From Mya arenaria (taxonomy: Eukaryota > Mollusca > Bivalvia > Myida > Myidae): a DNA stretch of 64,000 nucleotides. Below the pieces are notes generated by a model that worked only from the letters and a program-made list of their open reading frames with translations, had not been told where the DNA came from and made no database searches. This document shows positions 1-12,700 of this stretch, piece after piece (position 1 is the stretch's first letter; each line of letters opens with the position of its first letter). The stretch lies in assembly GCF_026914265.1 (NCBI RefSeq), contig NC_069135.1:8449001-8513000 (forward strand), written 5' to 3'. A program made the position numbers and the translations under genes.

Positions 1-140
1 TAAACATCCAGAATATGCTACTGATTTGTGTTCAATATGGCTCCTTGTCAGTAATTGACTTAATTAAGATTGTTATCCAACTTTAAGATAGACATAATAT
101 GTCATATTTTATAGCCACTCTTATCACTGTTGACTTCCTG

Positions 141-341
141 TCACATATTGAGCAGATATCTCCAGACTTGCACACACTGTAGATGTGTTGATGAGAGGAC
201 AATAACCTTGACACCAGATGTACCACCAGTGATCAGATATCCACGCTGGGTGACATCTTGTTTCCCTTTGGAGACTACACTATAGGGGCTTTCACAATTT
301 CCAAAAGCAGCATTTACATAGAATTCACCCATGCTTAGCAT
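141..341 (-). other. Unrecognised short ORF, possible terminal exon of an upstream minus-strand gene
   Basis: A 66-codon frame on the minus strand ends in TGA at 141-143. The middle of the translation (GYLITGGTSGVKVI) loosely resembles a beta-propeller (WD-type) strand, and the composition is less biased than in neighbouring frames. It could be the last exon of a gene running off the left edge. I do not recognise the family, I see no convincing pyrimidine-rich acceptor, and it may be a chance frame. Confidence 0.2.
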
Positions 342-899
342 GGTTAATCTTATTACTCATGATGCCCTCCTCCCCCTCCTCACCCCCGTCCCCTCCCCAA
401 AAATCATGTTATGTTTCTCAAGGAGGATATGGTTAAATTGAGTTACTAAATAAAAAAGACGTTATTAAATATAAGATGAATAAATATATCAATAAGTTAA
501 AAAAAGTGAACTCAATTTACCTAAACACCCAACTATCATTTATGAGAGGTTATGCAAGGGTCACAGCTCCTGTAATCCCAATTACTCTTGCATGACAAAT
601 ATTCACTTGGACGTCTCACACTTATACGGTGTACTAAAAGATAATACAAAACTGTTATGTAAATAAAAAATCTTTGAAAAGGCTTGAAATCTACATTTAA
701 TTAACCATTGTTTATAAAGTCTGGTGAAATAGGAGTTCCTTGAGCAGTGAATGATGCTGGTCTGATAATGGAATGATCTTTTTTATTTATTTTTTTGAAA
801 AGTGTAGACAAATGTTGAAAAAACACACAAAATATGGTGGTAAAGTCAAATTATCAAATTCAATCTAGTTGCTAACCATTCCCGATTTGAATTTCGCGC

Positions 900-1091
900 A
901 TCTGATAATTTAGGGGTTAATTCCCTTAGGCACGCCACTGGCGGGAATTTCTGTGCCACCGATTGGCTCATTTTAAGATACCACGTGATCCGTTGATTAT
1001 AGAGAGCATCAAGCGAAAAGGCGGCCAGACGACCTACATAGCACAAAGAAGGAAAAAGTGTTTTAGTGTTTACATCAGGAAAAACTTAAAA
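900..1091 (+). promoter_or_regulatory. Putative HMGB promoter and 5' UTR
   Basis: The 190 bases before the HMGB start codon are less AT-rich than their surroundings. They carry an inverted CCAAT box (ATTGG at 962-966) and a CACGTG E-box at 982-987. No TATA box is evident. The transcription start cannot be fixed from sequence alone. Confidence 0.4.
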
Positions 1092-3769
1092 ATGGGTATG
1101 TTTTATTATCAGTATTTATTCATTAACATAAAATGTACGTGACTGTAGGTAAGAGATAAAAAATAATGTTGTTTTCTACGCGGAATTGAAATAAATTTAT
1201 TCAACGCTGCAGCGGTGCCATTTTGTTTAGAGAAAAGAAGCCATTGAAAATAGAGGAACTAAAAGTTGAGCTGTTTATGCTGTTAGGCTGATTGATTCGA
1301 TCAGAAAATTATCGCATATGATTAATGGCATGGTTATTATTAAAAATTATGTTGAAACAAGTCCAATTGACTCGTTTCTTTGTGACAAATCGGTTGAAAT
1401 TTACTGCTTTATGAGCCGGGCGAAGACGAGTTATCTTTTCTTTCCTTTGTCCTGTAGTGGAGCGGGCTAAGAACGACAATTTCTATTGAAATCGTTTGAA
1501 TTATTAATTTGTTATTTTTGTAGATATACGTTGTTTTGTGTTTGAAAAAGTGTTTCTTTCGTATTTAAATTACATTATACATCCAAATGATATCGGATTC
1601 AGTTGAAAATTTAATAGATTTAAAAAAGAAAGCTCAATCTGATCATTAATACTTCGATTTTCATTACAGTTTAAGTCTTACGGAAAGCACAAGGACAAAA
1701 GTAGAACATTTTGTGTTTTCTTAGGCTAAATATACAATGAATAGTATATGTTTTATCTATAAGAACACTTAAAAAGTAGTTTGCTTCTGCACCTCTGTGA
1801 ATGAATGAATGCTGGATGTAATTCTTTTAATTTTAATCAGTGGTCGAATTTAACACAAACCTGTATTTTAAGTAATGGATTTGTCCTTCTTACTCATTAA
1901 AGTAGCAGATGGCAGGTATTGGTATTTTGCAACCTGACAAGAATATGACGCTCGAGTCATAATTAATAAACTTGTTAAATATCAATCTCTTCCAGGTCGA
2001 CCAAGAGTAGATGGCAAACCAGGAGGAAAGAAGGTTAAAGATCCAAACAAGCCAAAGAGATCAACATCTGCATACTTCTATTACCTTGCATTCTGCAGAG
2101 AAGAGGCAAAGAAAGCTGGGAGGTCAATTTCAAAGGTACAAATTTTTTTGGAGATTGCATATGAGAGCCTGTCAATTTGGAATTTTCTGAAGCTGAAAAT
2201 CTAATTAATTTTACCTGTGACAACATTATGAATATTAATGGATGCAAGTCGTTAAATATATAAAGCATAAAGTAGCTATGATGTAATCTACAACATACGG
2301 AAGGTTGATCCGTAGCATTACAACTTGTTAAACTGTTATTGTTTTTCAACTTTAAACTTTGTGTCGGTTTGTGTTGAGTAATATAATGGAGCTTGTATTT
2401 TTGTCAATTACTTACTATGACCATTGCATTACAGATTGCAGAATTCACAAAAGAATGCTCTGAAAAATGGCGAAACATGAATGGCACTGCCAAAACCAGG
2501 TTTGATGAACAGGCTGCTGCTGACAAGAAACGATATGACAGAGAGGTTAGCTTTTTTAATTTTAAACAAGGTTGCGAGATGTCCACCCAATGGTGGGCTT
2601 CATGGTCAGCTGCAATTCTGTTTATTTTAAAAAAATTAAAAAAGAATCTGCTAGTAGCAATTACTCTTTGTTTATGGCTCCCCTAAGTACAAGAACCACA
2701 TAAACCAAAACATACCTTAAAAGTTTCTTCTTCCCTTGCCAGCTTTAGCAAAGTTGTAACAGCATGGGATATTCAATTTTGTTATCACTGTATTTTTAGA
2801 TGAGTGTCTACACAGGAGGAAAGAGCTCCAGGACCAAGGATCCCAATGCACCAAAGAAGCCCATGACTGGCTACTTCCTTTTCTTGCAAGATTTCAGGGA
2901 ACGACACAGAGGAAAAGATATCCCTAACAAAGATTTATTAAAAATGGGTAAGTCTTCTGGTCATGCCTTTTTTTACTCAACTGCATTGATGGAACAACCA
3001 ACCAATTGTTGAATGAAAATCATTGATTTTAATAAGATTCCAATACTTTATTTTAAATGTTGATTATTGATGATTTTTTTCTGTTGACTTAAATTATGTT
3101 CAGATATTTTGGTTTTCATTATTAAAAGGTTCATACTAGAAAACAGTGAAGTTTTGAATGGTGCCACTAAGTTAAATATTCTTGCAAAACTCTGAAATGA
3201 AAGAGCTCTTGTTTTTCATTTCTTATTCCCACTAAGTTAAACATGATATGACACATTTCAGCTGGAGAAGAATGGCGCGAGCTTGACGATTCACAGAAAA
3301 TGCCCTACGAGAAACGCAGTCAAGGAGAACAGAAGAAATATGAAGTTGCAATGGCTGCATATAGGGTTAGTAGCCCTGTAAAATGTTAATTATTCTAATA
3401 TAATTCACTCTGTTTTTGATGAGGCTTTGAAAGACACTGAAGTAAATTACTTGAAACAGAGTCATTTATAAAGATATGGCTTGGCATTTGTTCATTTTTT
3501 AGACTATAAAGATAGAAGATGCTATTATAGTTCCATCTGGATTGTGAACAGAATGGCAATGGGTCAAATGCATATACAGATATGCTAAACTGCTGGAATA
3601 ATGCTAGTTAATTTTTGAGACATACATTTAAAATTTGTTTTACTTTTTCAACTGACTTCAAGCATGCCTATTTATTAAGCATTTTATTTTACAGAGTGGT
3701 GCTGCTGCTGCAGCAAATGGCGGTGAGGATGAAGATGATGAGGATGAAGAGGATGATGATGACGAGTAA
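1092..3769 (+). CDS. HMGB1: High mobility group protein B1/B2-like (HMGB), complete, six exons
   Basis: Coding exons are 1092-1095, 1996-2135, 2435-2545, 2800-2947, 3262-3365 and 3695-3769. All introns are GT-AG, and the joined frame is 582 bases (193 residues plus TAA). HMGB proteins are abundant, sequence-nonspecific nuclear proteins that bend DNA. The protein has HMG box A at about residues 17-85 (starting DPNKPKRSTSAYFYY) and box B at about 99-168 (starting DPNAPKKPMTGYFLF). A short Ala/Gly linker leads to an acidic tail from residue 180 (EDEDDEDEEDDDDE). The first coding exon holds only ATG plus one base before the donor, so the second codon is split across the first intron. Length and order match animal HMGB1/2; the tail is shorter than in mammalian HMGB1. 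The vertebrate paralogue name is only nominal. The family is certain. Confidence 0.97.
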
Positions 3770-5300
3770 ACCTACAGACACAAGTGTGATTTGCTGTGTG
3801 CACCCACCAAAGACTTCTGATATGATACCTCAGAAGTGGTTACTGAATCCAGTCATCGATGCTTGATGAAATTACCAATTTTATGAATATTTTTAAACCC
3901 CAAAAATGAACCTGAATTACTTTACAGAATTTGATGACAGTGTAGTCTTAAAATCAATCCAACTAGGTTTCAAACATATAAAAATTGGGAGTGCAGGAAC
4001 TCTTCGAGAAGCATGACTTGGTGTATTCAATAAAGTAATAAGCACTTGCATGCAGGGCTGATTTACAATACCTCTCAAGTGCGAGTGACACTTACATTTC
4101 ATGTCTATTCATTGTCATATTCCATATTTCACCATCATTATGACATCATTCATAATTCCATTTTCATTCATTGCCATGGTTTTTAAGATTTGAGAAGCTA
4201 TTGGTTTACAAGAGTATACTTTGTTTCCTTAAGGCATCTTAGGAAAATAATGTGTCGTCATTGTATTACGATTTAATGGCTTCTTTGTCTAACTACCATG
4301 GTCTCATTTCATTTTCATGTACCATTATGTAAAATAACGTCATTTTTATAAAAAAAAATGTGTGAAAATTTATAATTATGTTGAAATTGACTTCATTGTG
4401 TTTGTGTAATGAAAACCAGTAGGGCATTTGCCATTTGCACTGTCTTTGGCATTTTTTCTCAGTCATTTAAATCCAGACATCTGCCATTCATGACAGGAGA
4501 AATAAAGCTTGCTTCCCTTTGTAGAACTATTATTTTAACAACAGAGATAGAGAAAAAGATCAAAATTTGTGAACATGGAATGTAGCTGAGTTCCAAGTAT
4601 GACTTGTCTGGCCCTGATGAATGGCAGATTGGGAACACTAAATCAGAAGTGATTTGTAGGATTTTCCATACTTGTACCATGTTGGTTTTCACAAGATCTC
4701 AGGGTGGACAAAAGTCATATCTCAATTGCTTTTGACAGGATTTGTTGCCAAAGCAACGTAAAATTGGATGCCCAATGGACACGTTATGTAAGGCAAACTT
4801 TTGTTTCTCATTAATCAAATCTACATCTCCGTGTTTTTAGTCTATTAAGATTTTTATGCAATTTCAACTCTTTATTTTACATTAGAACTGTAGTTTTATA
4901 TCGTGAAGCATTTGTTAATAAACCATATTTAATTTGGGAAAGCCTCGTTGTTTTTGTGATTGAAGTGTAGTCGTCGAGCATGTAAAAAGGTTAAGATCAA
5001 GAAACCTGGAGTAAGAACAAATGATCATAATGGATGATCCTAGTGTAAAATTAGGTTTTAAAGAAATTACACATTTTATCACAGCACAGCAGAGCATGTT
5101 AATGCATTCAAATTTACAATCACTGCTTTTTAAAAGCACAATCCATACCTAGACTTTAGTTGTGGTTCTGATAATGATTTTTTTCCGAAGGAATTCGTGT
5201 AAATTGAGCTTGCAAATTGTACTGAAGTCACAAGGGCTGACCTTGAAAAAAGTTGTATCAAGAAAAGCTTTGCAATAAAGAGGCCTTACAATGAATTTGG
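3770..5300 (+). other. HMGB 3' UTR with alternative poly(A) signals
   Basis: After the HMGB stop, canonical AATAAA hexamers occur at 4029-4034, 4917-4922 and 5274-5279. The transcript could therefore end at any of three points, giving 3' UTRs of roughly 0.3, 1.15 or 1.5 kb. No coding frame of note lies here. Which signal is used cannot be told without RNA data. Confidence 0.4.
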
Positions 5301-6180
5301 TAATGATCAAGTCTCGATTATAATCGCTTCGTCCTGCAAAGACTTGTTTCTTTTGGAAGAATTATGACATAGTCTCAACTCAGTTTACCAAATAGCATCA
5401 AAAGTTCGTTTACATCTATTAAAATAACGATATATCATAGAATGAGTTAATGAATGCCTTGGGTCAAGATTCCAAGAGAAATATATTCTGTAGCCAAAAA
5501 CGATTGTTTTTTTAACAATTACTCGAGTAAATTTTGCTATATACTAGATTTGTTTATGAAATTTTGACCAAGTCTTGTTATTAACATATTCTATGCAGGG
5601 ATGCCAATTTTCCTTTTCCTCTTGTTTGGCCTCAACTCTCAAATTGTTACCTTTTATCTGAAAGTCAGCAAAAAATGTATTCAAGTGTGATGGGGGATAC
5701 TCTCGTACCATGGTACTGGTTACTTCTGTTTTACAAAGTAGCGTTGGAATTCCTGTGCATGACATTTTTTTCTCAAAAAGTGTAAAAACCTGCAAGAATT
5801 TAATCATTCCACGCTTACTGTGTGGTAAAATGAGTTTAGATTGAGATTGAGATCTGACTTGAGTAAACTTGTGATATATTTGGTCAGGGGAAGCTTCAGG
5901 ATTGGATGTGTGAGGGGGCGTTACCTTTGCATTGCGAGCTACCTCAAATCCGAAATTTATTAGTTTGTATTACCTTTCCCTGCCACTATAGACATACTAG
6001 GTAGTACTCGAGACAACAAAATGTATGTGCAGGCTCATGTATGTATGATGCTAAAGCCTGTAGTAAGCGAGGTAGTGTAAGTCTAATCATATACAGACTA
6101 CATTTCTGACTTGCATTTATGGTCCAAGGGCACGGCAAGATAATAAAACTTTTATTCGGGAAAACCACTGCAAAGGATCT
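5301..6180. other. Intergenic stretch between HMGB and VGLL4
   Basis: AT-rich sequence with short chance frames on both strands. I see no gene, RNA or recognisable mobile element. Confidence 0.4.
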
Positions 6181-6189
6181 TGTACAGTT

Positions 6190-6425
6190 TAGTGCGTTTT
6201 AACCTCGGAAATTACCGACAGTAATTGGATAGCGCTCGGCGATCGTATTAACACGGCTATCTTCGGCAAGCTTCGGAATATCTGTTAAATAATCATCTTA
6301 ACTGTGAATGGTGACAATTTGGCCCACAAATCGTAACAATTCGGCTATCCCCGGCAATCTTCGAGATTATAAGTATTTTCGTCAATTATGTTCGATGATG
6401 GTCGAGGTGTTCCGATTGCACACTC
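6190..6425 (+). repeat. Dispersed repeat copies upstream of VGLL4 exon 1a
   Basis: A TCGG-rich block differs from its AT-rich surroundings. The copy at about 6328-6420 contains ATCGTAACAATTCGGC and, 60 bases on, CGAGGTGTTCCGATTG. The same two words in the same order and spacing occur on the opposite strand at about 52685-52760, upstream of TIMM17. A more diverged copy sits at about 6190-6290. This looks like a short interspersed element lying near 5' ends; its class is unknown. Confidence 0.5.
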
Positions 6426-6799
6426 GCTTAATGACCGAGAAGTTGCGATTGGCTATTTCACGAAATTTCTGCTTTAAATACCGACAGGTGCCCGTTTGTT
6501 TCTAAATATAAATCGTCAAACCATGTGACCATGATCGATACCGCATGTTAGTCATGTGATCACAACAGGAATTCCAATCATTCCACGGGCCAAGTCATGG
6601 TTCACTTTATCCACAACACGCTTTGTTAGTGCGGCATTACTGAGACAACATGCAGAATATTGACGATTCTTATTGATTTCTAGGACTGTACCGTGATTGG
6701 GACATATGTTGATGTTGTGAGTTTGAACAGCGAAGATACACGCCGTTCTGTTTTGGATTGTTCGTTGTTACATTTACACAGCTCGCTAGCAGACGGACA

Positions 6800-9700
6800 A
6801 TGAACGGCATGGAGCCGGGGCTAACGGCACTGGACGTGCTCTCGAGGGCGGCATCCATGGTAGAAACAAACGACAGAGAAGGTGAGTGGTGGTGGCCTTT
6901 TAATGAGCTTTAAACTCCTGATTTGATAGATTATACTTAAACGACACCGCGTTCTTTGTGTTTGTGACGTCACGAACTAATTGACAATGTCACCTAAACA
7001 ATGTACATGTGTTAGAGAAATAAGAGAAAGCACCAACAGACAGTAACTTCGTATGGTTCTCTATGCGATGGCATGACAAAAAAACAGTATCCATCTATAC
7101 ACTGTCCGAATATCTGGTCTTAATATGTTTTTAAGTTAACCCCTTGTTTCGCATACTTCACATTCCATTAAGAAAACAATGTTTAAATAATACCTTATTT
7201 AGTGATTCAACTTTATTGACATACCAAGCATTTTTTTTTATAAATGATCTTAATTGTGGGGAGCCATGTAATTGAGTCTGCAATTTGATTTTAATTGAAT
7301 TTTAATAATGGTAGTTTATATTGGTATATATTAAAAGGTTTAACTGGTAAATGGGTGGCATTTCAGCTATGACAGGCATGCAGTCAAGTAGCCACCTGCA
7401 TTAAAGCGTTTTATTAGTCGCTTTGATAAACTTCAATAGCTAGAGCTGCTGTTCATGTTTGATGTCAAAAATGGAATTCAAAATATCTTGAAAACATGAT
7501 TTTCAGTTTTAAGTGATGAGTCACTTCAGCACATAATGCTTTATTATACCTCGGGTTAGTTTTCTTAGGTGAATAACTTTTCTGTACTTATAACTTAAAA
7601 AAGAAATTGCATTATTTACCTTATTTTGTATTCCTGTTTATGGTAGCTAAGTTTATTTATAAAGGAATTAAAATCAAAATGGTGAAACTCATGCATAACA
7701 TACTATTAAATTAATTTTTTTAGCAGATAATGAATTATAACATTTTTTGTTGTTGTAATCAATCAATTACAATTTTAATTTAGTATAAAAAGAAGTTTAT
7801 AACTTTTGTGCATTAAGTTAAAAATTATTAAATTATTTTTGAAACAACCACTTAAACTTTAACATAGATATATCTTTTAGTTTCGCCATTATAAGGACCC
7901 CATTGGAAATAAGTTGAAAAACTTTAATGGGTTATCCTGTGTTATATATTTGTCACATTGAATTAAATATTTGTTAACGCACGTATGTATCCAAAGCATT
8001 CTAATGATGTTGTGCTTTAGTATAGATACCATCACTAATACTTTGTTAATCAGTCTGTGTTATAAATTTATGAGATATTTGGTTTGTTACTATGACATAT
8101 ATATGCACAAATAAATCTATCTATCTATCCATTTTGCAGAGAATTTAACATGGATAGATTTATTTCTGCCATACTTGGAGAGAATAAATCATTTACAGCC
8201 TATTTACAACATAAATACATACATGATGAATATATTCCAAATTTAGAGCATCAACATTCAGTAAACATACCTACAACATTTATATATCTTGGTATATTTA
8301 ATACTAATGCATTAACAATGATCAAGATAAAGTTTGGTTGGTCTGTTAATATACAGTTTTCAAGCGACAGTGACTTGATCATGTATTAATGGACAGAAAG
8401 ATGTATTGATTGGTTTTGAAAATTGAAACATTTAATTAGGTTGCCTTAAATGAAAAAAAGTAAATAAAATATTGTTAAAGGGGAAAAAAAAACAGCACCA
8501 TTTACCAATCATGTATACAAAACAATAAGGTTGTCAATGAAAATTAAGACATTTCATAACCTAAAATAATTGCAAAAAATCTCAACATGCAACAATTGCC
8601 AATAATTGTTGTGCAAATTGATTAAACATTAATGACACAAAAATTTACTGTCTGTGTACTCTGTTCATTATGGAATTATTTCCTCTTGTCAGTATATAAG
8701 TATTAAGACTCCATATGCAATGCATATATGTGTTGGACAAGTGGATTCTTCCTAAAAGGTCTTATAAAGTGGGTCTTTGCCATGTATGCAAAGTGATATC
8801 ATTGATGGGAATTTCTTAATGCTACCTCAGCTAATTAGGGTTTCTGATCGCATGTATTTACTTCAAAATTGCACCGAATGACTTTGTCCAGTTACGTTGC
8901 ATTTTATTGCAACTGAAATTTACTTCAAAATTGCACCGAATGACAATTGCACTTTATGGCTATGTTCAGTTACGCTGCTTTTTATTGCCAATGGTATATT
9001 TACTTCATAATTGCACTACGGCTATGTTCAGGTAGACTCTAATATATTCCTAATGGTATTCACTTTATAATTGCACTATACAGCTATGTTCAGGTAGACT
9101 CTTATATATCCCTAATGGTATTCACTTTATAATTGCACTATACGGCTATGTTCAGGTAGACTCTTATATATCCCTAATGGTATTCACTTTATAATTGCAC
9201 TATACGGCTATGTTCAGGTAGACTCTTATATATCCCTAATGGTATTCACTTTATAATTTCACTATACAGCTATGTTCAGGTAGACTCTTATATATCCCTA
9301 ATGGTATTCACTTTATAATTGCACTATACGGCTATGTTCAGGTAGACTCTTATATATCCCTAATGGTATTCACTTTATAATTGCACTATACGGCTATGTT
9401 CAGGTAGACTCTTATATATCCCTAATGGTATTCACTTTATAATTGCACTATACGGCTATGTTCAGGTAGACTCTTATTCAACCCTAATGGTATGTATAAT
9501 TCATAATTTCACTATTCAGCTATGTTCAGGTAGACTCTTATTCAACCCTAATGGTATGTATAATTCATAATTTCACTATTCAGCTATGTTCAGGTAGACT
9601 CTTATTCAACCCTAATGGTATATATACCGTACTTCATAATTTCACTATACAGCTATGTTCAGGTAGACTCTTATTCAACCCTAATGGTATATTCACTTCA

Positions 9701-12700
9701 TAATTTCACTATACAGCTATGTTCAGGTAGACTCTTATTCAACCCTAATGGTATATATACCGTACTTCATAATTTAACTATACGGCTATGTTCAGGTAGA
9801 CTCTTATTCAACCCTAATGGTATATTCACTTCATAATTTCACTATACAGCTATGTTCAGGTAGACTCTTATTCAACCCTAATGGTATATATACCGTACTT
9901 CATAATTTCACTATACAGCTATGTTCAGGTAGACTCTTATTCAACCCTAATGGTATATATACCGTACTTCATAATTTCACTATACAGCTATGTTCAGGTA
10001 GACTCTTATTCAACCCTAATGGTATATTCACTTTATGATTGAACTATACGGCTATGTTCAGGTAGACTCTTATTCAACCCTAATGGTATATTCACTTTAT
10101 GATTGAACTATACGGCTATGTTCAGGTAGACTCTTATTCAACCCTAATGGTATATTCACTTCATAATTTCACTATACAGCTATGTTCAGGTAGACTCTTA
10201 TTCAACCCTAATGGTATATTCACTTTATGATTGAACTATCCGGCTATGTTCAGGTAGACTCTTATTCAACCCTAATGGTATATTCACTTTATGATTGAAC
10301 TATACAGCTATGTTCAGGTAGACTCTTATTCAACCCTAATGGTATATTCACTTCATAATTTCACTATACAGCTATGTTCAGGTAGACTCTTATTCAACCC
10401 TAATGGTATATTCACTTCATAATTTCACTATACAGCTATGTTCAGGTAGACTCTTATTCAACCCTAATGGTATATTCACTTCATAATTTCACTATACAGC
10501 TATGTTCAGGTAGACTCTTATTCAACCCTAATGGTATATTCACTTTATGATTGAACTATACAGCTATGTTCAGGTAGACTCTTATTCAACCCTAATGGTA
10601 TATTCACTTCATAATTTCACTATACAGCTATGTTCAGGTAGACTCTTATTCAACCCTAATGGTATATTCACTTCATAATTTCACTATACAGCTATGTTCA
10701 GGTAGACTCTTATTCAACCCTAATGGTATATATACCGTACTTCATAATTTCACTATACGGCTATGTTCAGGTAGACTCTTATTCAACCCTAATGGTATAT
10801 ATACCGTACTTCATAATTTCACTATACAGCTATGTTCAGGTAGACTCTTATTCAACCCTAATGGTATATTCACTTTATGATTGAACTATACGGCTATGTT
10901 CAGGTAGACTCTTATTCAACCCTAATGGTATATTCACTTTATGATTGAACTATACGGCTATGTTCAGGTAGACTCTTATTCAACCCTAATGGTATTAATT
11001 TCAAAATTTCACTATACGGCTATGTTCTGGTACAGTACACTGCATTTTATCTGAAATTGCATAAAATAATTCTTAACTTACTACAAGCTAAAATATTCTA
11101 CTCTGTTCTTGGGGTATTTGGTCCGATCAGTTTGCGATATAGTTACAACATGATACCTTTGCATCGAACACCTACACCAAAAAAATGAAAAAAGATTAAG
11201 TCAAGCTGTCGCCAGTCAGTGCTCATAATTTCTGCATATAAATGATAAAATCATGGTATATAAATTAATGTGTGGTATATGATTACAATATTTGTCTGAT
11301 GGCGTCATAACGACCACTTTGAAAATACCATTTTTAGCATCCATGTTAATGAGCTGCTGCTGGTTCAATGGTAGCCTTTTCCGCTTTCACCTTATTATAA
11401 CTTGCTATAACAAAATAGTCAAGTTTGAATATACAGAAGTATAATGTTAACAGCTTTGTTCATGTTTGATCTTTTTTTGTTTTGACACAAACCAAAAAAT
11501 GTGTGTTCAAATGTAAAATATCAGAAAATAAAGAATGAAAACAAAGTGGAAATAAATTGTAGAATGCTTTTACAGAAGAGACATTAAATGAAAAGGTTTG
11601 CCATAGTAATTATAGAAATGATATAAATTTCCCATTAAGTGACCTGGAATTTAGAGCAAAATTGTTGCCATGCAAATCAACGTTTTGGGATAGAAATTGT
11701 TGTTTGCAACTGATACTTTCATGTGAAAAATGGCACATTGCACAATTTGTCACAGATGCCAAAACATGAATGGCAGACATCACGAAAACCATCAGTCCGA
11801 CGGTCCTGACCGGTAGATTTTCACTCTGTCCGATTTAATTTGTGATGGGGTCAGTCCATCTAACCGACAGTTTTCACGACCAGACGTAAAAAATAATAAA
11901 GATTTAATCTTTATCAATTATCAAACACCGCTTAAAAGTAAGAATAATTTATTTTGTTTAACAGAAAATTGTCTTATTATCAATGATATTGTTAAATGAC
12001 CATTTGATTACGAATCAGAGGTCGCTAAAATAATAAACTTTTGTCATGAACATTGGAATGTTTTAAATGATAGTTCCATATGCTCCAAACAATAATCGTA
12101 TCCTTTGGAACATGTTATTCGATTACAAAACCGGTACCGGTACGGTCTGAAAAATACAAGTTACCAACAATCAACCAATCAGAATTTTCATTAAGATTAA
12201 GTGCAAGTGTAAAAAAAGGCTACCTTTAAATCTTATTCCGGGGCAAAACCTGGCAAAAAAAAGAAAGAATGAAACAGATTAAAGCAGAAAGAAAAAACAA
12301 GATTACTAAAAGAATCACCATGGGTGTTTTAATGACAAATGGAAAATAAACAGAGAGTGGCTACAAATTGTCAGACCGACGAAATATCAGAAGCTGTTGG
12401 TCCATATGACCGAGACTTTTTCTGAGCTTTCACGATGTCCGGAATGGGCTCATGGAAAAGCTCCTGCATATTTCTGTACCACAGATGGACATCACAGAAG
12501 CCACTCCTACATCACACAATGTCAAAGACCTCATCATTTTATAATAGATATAAATCATTCTACAAAGCTTCCACTGTACTAATACTGATGCTCACCCTAA
12601 GGTGGCAATAGGAACATGGTGATTTTACTTGATTGGAATAGCAAATGATGTGTGTATGACTCTGGAAGATTCTTCATGCTTGGTCACATATATCTTACAA

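Noticed and set aside
9615..10880. 73-codon frames repeating LCSGRLLFNPNGI as a repeat protein
   Set aside because: They lie within the 62-69 bp tandem array and exist only because of it.
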